A stretch of DNA of 64,000 nt from Streptococcus sp. Marseille-Q6470. Its GTDB lineage: Bacteria > Bacillota > Bacilli > Lactobacillales > Streptococcaceae. The DNA lies in contig NZ_OX336385.1 in the NCBI RefSeq assembly GCF_946902905.1, positions 496,001-560,000 of the forward strand, in the 5' to 3' direction. Every line of letters begins with the position of its first letter. Within the stretch, counting starts at the first letter, position 1. The notes under the pieces were generated by a model. It was not told where the DNA came from. It ran no database searches and worked only from the letters and a program-made list of their open reading frames with translations. Positions 57,280 to 64,000 of this stretch are shown here, piece after piece. The position numbers and the translations under genes were made by a program.

Positions 57280-58186
57280 AGTTTTTCTTTCCTCTTTCTT
57301 TCGTAATCAATTTAATGACACTGTTAAAGGCCAAGCTCATCAAGAGTAATACTAAGGCTAGTGACCAAAGAACATTATTATCAACAGTTCCCATAACTGT
57401 ATTACCAATTCCCATAGTCAAAACAGATGTCAGAGTCGCTGCTGGTGTCGTCAATGAAGTTGGAACAACTGCTGAGTTACCGACAACCATCTGAATCGCA
57501 AGAGCTTCACCGAAAGCACGCGCCATACCAAAGACTACAGCTGTAAAAATACCTGAACGAGCAGCCTTCAAGGTCACACGCCAAATGGTTTGCCAACGAG
57601 TCGCTCCCATGGCTAAACTTGCTTCACGGTAGTGACGAGGCACTGCACGTAAGCTATCAGTTGTCATAAAGGTTACAGTCGGCAAGATCATAACAAAGAG
57701 AACGAAAATTCCTGATAAAATACCAAAACCTGTTCCACCAAAGACAGTACGTACAAAAGGTACCACGACCTGCAAACCGATAAACCCATAAACTACTGAA
57801 GGAATCCCGACGAGTAGTTCAATAGCAGGTTGCAAAATCTTAGCTCCTTTTGGAGACACCTCTGTCATAAAGACTGCTGCACCAATAGCAAATGGTGTTG
57901 CAATAAGAGCTGATAGGATGGTAACAATAAAGGAACCTAAAATCATTGGAAGAGCACCAAATTGCTTACCTGATGGATTCCAAGTTGCACCAAAGAGAAA
58001 ATCAAAGATATTCACACCATTGACAAAGAAGGTTGACAAACCTTTTTGGGCTACAAAGATTAAAATCATAGCCACAATGATAACAATCAAAGATAGGCAG
58101 GCAAAAGTCAGACTTTTCCCTAATTTCTCAAGACGAGAGTTCTTTGACGGAGAGAGCAATTTTTTAGATAATTCTTCTTGATTCAT
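57269..58186 (-). CDS. pstC: Phosphate ABC transporter permease PstC
   Basis: A 305-residue permease, six membrane segments after a basic N-terminus, with coupling loop EASLAMGATRWQTIWRVTLKAARSG near 190. Its ATG overlaps the pstS stop by one base (TAATG). Confidence 0.95.
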   Translation of the reverse strand: MNQEELSKKLLSPSKNSRLEKLGKSLTFACLSLIVIIVAMILIFVAQKGLSTFFVNGVNIFDFLFGATWNPSGKQFGALPMILGSFIVTILSALIATPFAIGAAVFMTEVSPKGAKILQPAIELLVGIPSVVYGFIGLQVVVPFVRTVFGGTGFGILSGIFVLFVMILPTVTFMTTDSLRAVPRHYREASLAMGATRWQTIWRVTLKAARSGIFTAVVFGMARAFGEALAIQMVVGNSAVVPTSLTTPAATLTSVLTMGIGNTVMGTVDNNVLWSLALVLLLMSLAFNSVIKLITKERGKKNYAR

Positions 58187-59064
58187 TATTGGCTCCCTTC
58201 TAGCGCTGTCACAGTACCTGCAGCATCTTTTTCGACTTTCATTTCTTTAACAGAAATATAGCCCATTCCTTTAACGATTCCATTTTGAGCTTCGTCTGAA
58301 AGGACAAAGTTTAAGAATTCGGCAACCAATTCATTTGGCTCACCAAGTGTATACATGTGTTCATAAGACCACAAAGGCCAATTATTAGTAGTTACATTCT
58401 CTGAAGTCGGTTCATAGCCATTGAGTTTGATTGTTCCAACTGAATCATCAACATATGCAAATGCTAGGTAGGAAATAGCCCCAGGTGTTTGAGAAACGAT
58501 TGATTTGACCATACCGTTTGAATCTTGTTCCTGACTTTGCACCGCTGACTGACCATTCATAATCACACTGTCAAAGGTCGCACGAGAACCTGAACTCGCC
58601 GCACGGTTGATAATTGAAATAGCTAGATCTTTCCCACCAACTTCTTTCCAGTTAGTAATTTCTCCTGTAAAGATTTGTCGGAGTTGATCTGTCGTTAGAT
58701 TATCGACAGCTACTTCTTTATTGATAATAACAGCAATTCCAGCAACGGCTACCTTATGATCCACCAAGGCAGAAGCATCAATACCGTCTTTTTCCTCAGC
58801 AAATACATCCGAGTTTCCGACATCTACTGCTCCTGACTGAACCTGCGATAATCCTGTACCAGAACCACCACCTTGAACATTGACCGTTTTACCGATATGA
58901 ACTGATGCGAATTCATCTGCTGCCGCTTCGACTAAAGGTTGAAGGGCAGTTGAACCTACAGCTGTCATAGATTCCCCACGATCAATCCAACTTGCACATC
59001 CTGCTAGCGAACCAGCAAGTAAAAGAGTTGCAAGAGAGATGGTGAGTTTTTTAAATTTTTTCAC
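58186..59064 (-). CDS. pstS: Phosphate-binding lipoprotein PstS
   Basis: The 292-residue phosphate-binding protein anchored outside the membrane. Lipobox LAGC with Cys23; phosphate contacts are in [11 protein letters not shown] near 34-44, [11 protein letters not shown] near 66-76 and [13 protein letters not shown] near 150. The start is GTG 59064 with AAGGAGACAAATA. It heads the six-gene pst-phoU operon; a minus-strand extended -10 TGTTATAGT (core 59149-59154) lies about 90 bases upstream. No clear PnpR box was identified by eye. Confidence 0.95.
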   Translation of the reverse strand: MKKFKKLTISLATLLLAGSLAGCASWIDRGESMTAVGSTALQPLVEAAADEFASVHIGKTVNVQGGGSGTGLSQVQSGAVDVGNSDVFAEEKDGIDASALVDHKVAVAGIAVIINKEVAVDNLTTDQLRQIFTGEITNWKEVGGKDLAISIINRAASSGSRATFDSVIMNGQSAVQSQEQDSNGMVKSIVSQTPGAISYLAFAYVDDSVGTIKLNGYEPTSENVTTNNWPLWSYEHMYTLGEPNELVAEFLNFVLSDEAQNGIVKGMGYISVKEMKVEKDAAGTVTALEGSQ

Positions 59065-59173
59065 TATTTGTCTCCTTGAAAATAATGATGAATAGCTTGA
59101 ATTTTTGCCCTTATTTTCTATTGTTTTCAGGAAAAATCCATACTTCCACTATAACATAGAATACAGTTTTTGA

Positions 59174-60487
59174 CTAGTTTTTCACCTTAAACCTCAAGCC
59201 CTTGGGAAAATAATTCTTCAAGGTATTTCCGGTTACTTTTGCAAAACCTAGACCATTTCCACCAACCAAAACTTGGTACCAACCATTTGGCAGAGTTTCA
59301 GCTAATTGGACTGTTTCACCAGCCACATATTTGACAAAGTCTTCTTGATGAATTTCGATTCCTTGCTTGACTTGACTTGGTTTTAAAGCTAGGCCCAGAG
59401 CAAAGCTTGGTTCAAAACGTTTCTTCTTAAAAGTCCCGAGATGAAGACCATTACGAGCAATTCTAAGTTTTCCTAAATCTGGTAGGATTTCTGGCAAGAG
59501 ATAAAGCTGGTCACCGAAAACTTGTAGAACACCGGTCAGTTTTTCTTTCAGATGTTTCTTCTCAAAATCCTGCCATAAAGAAAGCTGCTCTCTAGATAGA
59601 TTAGACCTAGATGGTTTGATTTTAGAGGTCTTATTTTCCCCTCTAAATTGTAAATGAGCGACAAACTGTCCTTCTCCCTTAAAATGATGTGGGTACATCC
59701 GAGCTGTTTCAGGCAAATCAATTCCTGGAATCATACCATTGATATGTTGGATTGGAATCAATTCAAAATCATAGCTATTCAGAAGCCAGTGAATGATTTC
59801 CTCATTTTCTTCTGGAGCCCAAGTACAAGTAGAATAGACAAGTCGACCACCATCAGCCAACATCGTTACTGCATCCTCTAGAATTTCACGCTGTAGGTTT
59901 GCACATTGGCTAGGGTAATCCTCACTCCAATAATCCATAGCGTCAGGTTGTTTACGAAACATCCCTTCACCCGAGCAAGGCGCGTCTAAAACAATCAGGT
60001 CAAAATAGCCTTTAAAAACCTTGGCTAAACGGTCTGCAGATTCATTGGTTACAACAACATTAGTCGCTCCAAAGCGTTCCATATTCTCAACTAAAATCTT
60101 TGACCGTTTGCTTGAAATTTCATTGGAAACAAGAAGTCCCTCACCTGCGAGATAGGCTGCCAATTGTGTCGATTTACCACCAGGTGCTGCTGCCAAATCC
60201 AAGACCTTCATGCCAGGACTTGGCTGAGCTACTTGCGCCACCATTTGTGCAGCCGGTTCTTGGGAATAAACCAGACCAGTTACATGTTCTGGTGATTTCC
60301 CTGAAACCTTCCCATAGTAGCCCCAGGGTGTATTGGGAATCGCATCTGAAAAAGAAACTTGGCTTTCTTTTAGGGGATTGATACGAAAGGCAGAAACAGC
60401 TTCATCATCAAAAGAGGCAAGAAAAGCTCTTGCCTCATCTCCCAATATTGTTTCGTATTTTTTTACAAATCCATCTGGAAATTGCAT
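59174..60487 (-). CDS. rsmF: 16S rRNA m5C methyltransferase (RsmF/RsmB-like) with PUA-like end
   Basis: A 437-residue SAM-dependent methyltransferase. SAM motif VLDLAAAPGGKSTQLAAYL near 105, the PC cysteine in DAPCSGEGMFRKQ near 170 and the catalytic TC cysteine in YSTCTWAPEENEE near 220 are all present. The C-terminal region (about 300-437) is the extension found in RsmF/YebU-type enzymes. It is downstream of and 6 bases from the inositol-phosphatase-like gene. Confidence 0.92.
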   Translation of the reverse strand: MQFPDGFVKKYETILGDEARAFLASFDDEAVSAFRINPLKESQVSFSDAIPNTPWGYYGKVSGKSPEHVTGLVYSQEPAAQMVAQVAQPSPGMKVLDLAAAPGGKSTQLAAYLAGEGLLVSNEISSKRSKILVENMERFGATNVVVTNESADRLAKVFKGYFDLIVLDAPCSGEGMFRKQPDAMDYWSEDYPSQCANLQREILEDAVTMLADGGRLVYSTCTWAPEENEEIIHWLLNSYDFELIPIQHINGMIPGIDLPETARMYPHHFKGEGQFVAHLQFRGENKTSKIKPSRSNLSREQLSLWQDFEKKHLKEKLTGVLQVFGDQLYLLPEILPDLGKLRIARNGLHLGTFKKKRFEPSFALGLALKPSQVKQGIEIHQEDFVKYVAGETVQLAETLPNGWYQVLVGGNGLGFAKVTGNTLKNYFPKGLRFKVKN

Positions 60488-60493
60488 GTAGGT

Positions 60494-61261
60494 TTATTTC
60501 CTTTCATAGATATAGGATTGAATCTCATCTTTCATCTCGACTGGTACCATCATAACAGCCTGTCGCGTTTGAAAATCGACTTCCTCACCAGCAATCGTAA
60601 AAACCTTATAACCCAAACTCTCACCTAGGATACTTGCTGCTGCATAATCCCAAGGTTGTAAATATGTGATATAAGTTAAAAGTCGACCTGATAATACCTT
60701 AGCAAAACTAATAGCGGCACTGCCATAAACTCGTGTGCCAAGTGCAGCATTTCCCAAGTCTGCTAAGCCCCATTCGTTAGTTTCAAGCATACCAGAATTA
60801 CCAGCCACCAAAAATTCTCTCAAAGGTTTCTTTTTAAATGCAGGTAAAGGTTCATCATTGCGACAAGGCGGAAAGTCTCCTCCACCATGGAAGCAGTCAC
60901 CTTTCATAACATCATAGATAATCCCAAATTTCCCAACACCATCCTCAAAATAGGCCAGCATAACGGCAAAATCTTCACCTTGTGCTACGAAGTTGTTGGT
61001 TCCATCAATAGGATCAATAATCCATACAGAACCTTGTCCTACTGCTGCACGCATGCAGCCTTCTTCTGCACAAAATAGATCATCTGGATAGCGAGAACGG
61101 ATTTTTTTAATAAGTAAGTCTTGAACTTCTTTATCTAACTTAGTTACCAAATCTGTAGGGGAAGACTTTCTCTCAACATGGAGATCTTCTTTCATATGCT
61201 GGAGAATGTATTCCCCAGCTTCCCTGACAATTTCTTTGGCAAATATAAATTTATTTTCCAA
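60494..61261 (-). CDS. Inositol monophosphatase family protein
   Basis: A 255-residue Mg2+/Li+-sensitive-type phosphatase. Metal ligands are in CAEEG near 65, [11 protein letters not shown] near 82 and [11 protein letters not shown] near 205. Substrate unknown; in Firmicutes possibly inositol phosphate or a nucleotide such as pAp. TTG 61261 with AAGGGAAG is chosen as start; the frame to 61378 overlaps UPF0223 fully. It overlaps the UPF0223 stop by 11 bases, implying coupling. Confidence 0.88.
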   Translation of the reverse strand: MENKFIFAKEIVREAGEYILQHMKEDLHVERKSSPTDLVTKLDKEVQDLLIKKIRSRYPDDLFCAEEGCMRAAVGQGSVWIIDPIDGTNNFVAQGEDFAVMLAYFEDGVGKFGIIYDVMKGDCFHGGGDFPPCRNDEPLPAFKKKPLREFLVAGNSGMLETNEWGLADLGNAALGTRVYGSAAISFAKVLSGRLLTYITYLQPWDYAAASILGESLGYKVFTIAGEEVDFQTRQAVMMVPVEMKDEIQSYIYERK

Positions 61262-61529
61262 GTGAAATCTTCCCTTCTCCTTTTTCTTTGGCCAACTGGA
61301 CTGAACGGTAAAAAGAGTATCCACTAACTGATTCAAACTCACGTCCCAAACGTTTTTCTTCGCTCTTGCTAGGCACAACTGACTTGAATACCTTGTAGGA
61401 ATCTAATAGTTTCTTAGCATCTACCTGTGTTTCATAGGCAGCTTCAACATCATTAAAAAAAGAAAGCACTGAAGCAAGTTCTTCAGTGCTCCACGACAAA
61501 TCTAGTGGGTAACTATACTGTTTATTCAT
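61251..61529 (-). CDS. UPF0223 family protein
   Basis: A 92-residue protein with the family start [32 protein letters not shown] and conserved [16 protein letters not shown]. Small helical bundle, function unknown. It directly follows spx (1-base spacing) and overlaps the phosphatase gene. Confidence 0.9.
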   Translation of the reverse strand: MNKQYSYPLDLSWSTEELASVLSFFNDVEAAYETQVDAKKLLDSYKVFKSVVPSKSEEKRLGREFESVSGYSFYRSVQLAKEKGEGKISLGK

Positions 61530-61931
61530 CTAATTAATACCAGCTCTTAATGTAGCTTCTTTCAATTCTTGCTTACGGTAACTGCGAGGAAGAAATGCAC
61601 GAATCTCATCTTCATTAAAGCCAATCTGCATACGTTTATCATCAATGATGATTGGACGACGCAAAAGACTAGGATATTGCTCAATTAAATTAAGCAACTC
61701 TGTCACCGAGATACTTTCCACATCGATATTTAACTTTTGGAAAATTTTTGAACGAGTTGAAATGATGTCATCGGTACCGTTTTCGGTCAAGGAAAGAATG
61801 TGTTGTAATTCTTTTCTTGATAAAGGACTGGTCATAATGTTGTGCTCTTGGAAAGGCACTTTATGATTATCAAGCCAGGCCTTTGCCTTACGACATGATG
61901 TACAACTCGGTGATAAAAATAGTGTAATCAT
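61530..61931 (-). CDS. spxA: Spx/ArsC-family transcriptional regulator
   Basis: A 133-residue Spx protein. The redox switch C10-T-S-C13 is in LFLSPSCTSCRKA, with Arg/Gly and RPIIIDDKRMQIGFNEDEIRAFLPR (conserved near 90-115). Spx binds RNA polymerase alpha and reprograms transcription during thiol stress. ATG 61931 is chosen; upstream codons are the promoter region (TATAAT on minus, 61965-61970). Which of the two streptococcal Spx paralogues (A1 or A2) it is remains uncertain. Confidence 0.9.
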   Translation of the reverse strand: MITLFLSPSCTSCRKAKAWLDNHKVPFQEHNIMTSPLSRKELQHILSLTENGTDDIISTRSKIFQKLNIDVESISVTELLNLIEQYPSLLRRPIIIDDKRMQIGFNEDEIRAFLPRSYRKQELKEATLRAGIN

Positions 61932-62006
61932 GCTATTCTCTACTTTGCATACTTTTCTAATTCTATTATACAAAAAAATAAAGCGCTTGACTAGTTATTT
62001 TCGTAA

Positions 62007-62039
62007 AAAAACCTACTTTTTAAAGAAAAATAGGTTTTT
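62007..62039. terminator. Terminator upstream of spx, downstream of the membrane-protein operon
   Basis: AAAAACCTA(C)TTTTT-AAAG-AAAAA(T)AGGTTTTT; T-runs on both strands. It ends the thioesterase/HAD/membrane-protein transcript. Confidence 0.75.
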
Positions 62040-62069
62040 CCTACAATTATTTAAAACAATTTTATGCAT

Positions 62070-62702
62070 TTATTCTTTTTTCGGTAATTTTTTCCAACTT
62101 AGTAGATACATGAAACCAAAAAGCAGTTCATACAAGCAGAAAAATAGGAGAAAGGCATGCAAGAAAAAATTCTCTGGTAGGATGAGAATGACTGGATCTT
62201 TTGCAGGATCAAACAGCCAGGTATCATCACCTACAAAAAGTATCTGATGGAACAAGGTAAAGAACTGTTCAAATCCAATGAAAACACCAACTAAACCAAG
62301 AACCAAAGGTAGAGAAAGCATGATCAAGAGACCTCTACGATAAAGAGGCAGAAAACCTTTCTGAATGACCTGCTTCCAAAAAAGATAAAAAATCGGTAGA
62401 GCAACTATCGCTACACCTTGAGTCAGATGGAAGAGTCCCTTCACAACTGCAAAATGATGGAGCCCAGAAGCAGACGAAGGAAAATCCGGCATTGCCAATA
62501 CTTGACTCAATGGATTGGTCAAATAATCCATCAAAACATTGAAGTTATGCTGGATGGTCTGAGATTGGAAAGGAACACGGCTAGTCAAGTTTAACCAAGA
62601 AATCTCCATAGGGTAAACCAACCAAGCCAGGTAAATTGTCAATAATATGGCAAGGGAAAGAAGAAAGAGAAGACTTCCTCCAAAAGTAAATTTAGTTTTC
62701 AT
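62070..62702 (-). CDS. TIGR01906-family integral membrane protein
   Basis: A 210-residue protein with about four membrane segments (near 5-30, 95-115, 125-150 and 175-200) and a Trp-Leu-Phe-Asp-Pro segment ([18 protein letters not shown]) typical of the family. Function unknown. ATG 62702 is chosen; it overlaps the HAD gene by 11 bases. Confidence 0.85.
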   Translation of the reverse strand: MKTKFTFGGSLLFLLSLAILLTIYLAWLVYPMEISWLNLTSRVPFQSQTIQHNFNVLMDYLTNPLSQVLAMPDFPSSASGLHHFAVVKGLFHLTQGVAIVALPIFYLFWKQVIQKGFLPLYRRGLLIMLSLPLVLGLVGVFIGFEQFFTLFHQILFVGDDTWLFDPAKDPVILILPENFFLHAFLLFFCLYELLFGFMYLLSWKKLPKKE

Positions 62703-63465
62703 CGAAATTCCACTCCGCAAGACTTGAGAGGACATGGGTTGGGGCGATTGGTAAATTCGCTACTTCTTCAGTTTTTGTAAATCCTGTCGTCACCAAAAGA
62801 CTTGGAATACCATTGTCAATACCAGCGCGAATATCAGTAAGATAATTATCCCCCACCATGACAATTTCTTGGCGTTCAAGTCCTAGGTGTTCAACAGCCT
62901 TATCCATAATAATCGCGTTTGGTTTTCCAATATAAACTGGTTTTACACGAGTTGCTGCCTCAAGAAGAGTAATCAGTGAACCAGCACCAGGTAAAAGTCC
63001 ACGTTCTGTTGGAATATTTAAATCTGGATTGGTGCCGATAAAATGAGCACCTTTATGGATAGCTAAGGTTGCCGTAGCAAATTTTTCATAGTCTACTTGC
63101 CAGTCTAGACCAACAACCACATAGGCTGGATTTTCTTTATCTTCCACGTAGCCAGCTGCTTGAATCGCTTCCTTAAGCCCTGCTTCTCCGATGACATAGA
63201 CTGTCTTTTCAAGTCCTAGATCATTCATATAATCAATAGTCGCTAAGGTAGCAGTATAGATTGTCGATACAGGCGTGTCGATGTTAAACTGATTGGCTAA
63301 CATCTCTTGGACACTTTCAGGTGTACGAGTGGTATTATTTGTTACAAAAAGATAGGGAATCTCCCTCTTTTGTAACTCGTGAACAAAAGCTTCTCCCGCT
63401 GGTATTCTGTCTTTTCCCTTATAAATTGTTCCGTCTAAATCGATTAAATAGCCTTTATAAGTCAT
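62692..63465 (-). CDS. TIGR01457-family HAD hydrolase (NagD-like)
   Basis: A 257-residue HAD-IIA phosphatase. Motif [16 protein letters not shown], motif [14 protein letters not shown], motif [16 protein letters not shown] and [18 protein letters not shown]. Likely a sugar- or nucleotide-phosphate phosphatase. Sits between the thioesterase (11 bases upstream) and the membrane protein. Confidence 0.92.
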   Translation of the reverse strand: MTYKGYLIDLDGTIYKGKDRIPAGEAFVHELQKREIPYLFVTNNTTRTPESVQEMLANQFNIDTPVSTIYTATLATIDYMNDLGLEKTVYVIGEAGLKEAIQAAGYVEDKENPAYVVVGLDWQVDYEKFATATLAIHKGAHFIGTNPDLNIPTERGLLPGAGSLITLLEAATRVKPVYIGKPNAIIMDKAVEHLGLERQEIVMVGDNYLTDIRAGIDNGIPSLLVTTGFTKTEEVANLPIAPTHVLSSLAEWNFDEN

Positions 63466-63476
63466 AAATTTTCTTT

Positions 63477-64000
63477 CTAATCTTTGTTAATTTCTTGCCA
63501 GGTTATCTTTGCCTGAGCATTGATATCGCCATCACTTGTAACTTGGTGATTACTCTCTAACCCATTTAATTCATAGCTAGAAGTAATCATTCCACCTGGT
63601 CGAACTTCCTTGACATATTTGAGGTTGATTTTTTTAGGGATATGGTTGGTCAGAAAATCTGCTCCCATAACCTCAAAGATCCAATCTAGGTATTTGCTGT
63701 TATTGACATGCCCATTCATATCCAAGTCGTAAAAACGAACATGATAGTCCTTGCTGATTGCTTCTTCTAGCTCTTGGTATTTTGGTCCACGGATCAGTTT
63801 TTTAGAAAATTCAGATTGATAAGGGGCAACAATTTCTGGTTCTACAGGGTGAACCTTTCGACTCTCACGATCCATGAGGACAAAGGTAGCTACCATGTGG
63901 ATGATTTCTTGACCAGTTTCATCGTAAATGGTAAATCGGCGATAGCAAAAAAGACGGTTATAAGTCAAGGCTTCTGTTTCAATCGTAATCTCCTCAGCAA
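63477..64000 (-). CDS. Acyl-ACP thioesterase (5' end outside the window)
   Basis: The last 174 codons are inside the window. A hot-dog-fold thioesterase of PF01643 type: [28 protein letters not shown] at the visible start, then [26 protein letters not shown] with the catalytic Asn/His pattern D-N-G-H-V-N-N. It releases fatty acids from ACP. The frame stays open to base 64000, so the gene is truncated only by the window edge. Confidence 0.9.
   Translation of the reverse strand, partial: AEEITIETEALTYNRLFCYRRFTIYDETGQEIIHMVATFVLMDRESRKVHPVEPEIVAPYQSEFSKKLIRGPKYQELEEAISKDYHVRFYDLDMNGHVNNSKYLDWIFEVMGADFLTNHIPKKINLKYVKEVRPGGMITSSYELNGLESNHQVTSDGDINAQAKITWQEINKD

Overview
This window is chromosomal DNA of a mitis-group Streptococcus (S. 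mitis, S. oralis, S. infantis or a close relative). The evidence is low-GC Firmicute coding style, near-pneumococcal protein sequences (YbeY, PavA, SodA, PotA, MutX), a BOX repeat, a SPRITE-like repeat, and many extended -10 promoters of the form TGGTATAAT. It is mostly core genome: I see no rRNA, tRNA, phage, insertion sequence or CRISPR array. Species cannot be fixed by eye; SodA and several others differ from the pneumococcal proteins as I remember them.

Layout. 1-2.9 kb: divergent ybeY (partial) and pavA, then a YitT-family membrane protein. 2.9-7.5 kb: a flavin redox cluster, with nox facing apbE and two tandem FMN reductases. The second reductase carries a PAS-like domain and a C-terminal tail with two copies of an ApbE flavinylation motif; this is the most interesting system here. 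7.5-11.4 kb: a DUF896 gene, glyS and glyQ under a T-box, with unusual folded DNA between the genes and a duplicated glyQ start. 11.5-12.7 kb: rplJ-rplL with an L10 leader. 12.7-15.8 kb: niacin uptake (niaX-niaR) with a visible NiaR operator, mutX and small membrane proteins. 15.8-24.9 kb: uvrB, glnPQ, zwf, ftsY and two Cof-type HAD phosphatases. 24.9-27.3 kb: a variable patch (Nudix, HD hydrolase, TRIC channel) bordered by a decayed direct repeat. 27.4-34 kb: rnc-smc and, divergently, ylxM-ffh, i.e. SRP and chromosome maintenance. 34-39 kb: rluD-type synthase, lspA, cpsY, sodA, holA, pyrD. 39.3-45 kb: gdhA with a CodY-like box, LURP-like gene plus alaS under a T-box, and an AT-rich MBL hydrolase. 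45-51.6 kb: murB, potABCD, a YhfC-type membrane protein and acetolactate decarboxylase. 51.6-54 kb: BOX element, a MocR-like regulator lacking the PLP lysine, and an amino-acid binding lipoprotein. 54-59 kb: pstSCAB1B2-phoU. 59-64 kb: rRNA methyltransferase, inositol-phosphatase-like protein, UPF0223, spx, a membrane protein, a HAD phosphatase and an acyl-ACP thioesterase cut by the window edge.

How it fits together. Several blocks concern carbon/redox balance (nox, apbE and partners, zwf, gdhA, budA) and show CcpA (cre) or CodY-like sites. Others are nutrient uptake (niacin, glutamine, polyamine, phosphate), protein targeting (ffh, ftsY, lspA) and aminoacyl-tRNA supply under T-box control. 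The order of blocks looks shuffled relative to the pneumococcal chromosome as I remember it, while gene order inside each block is kept.
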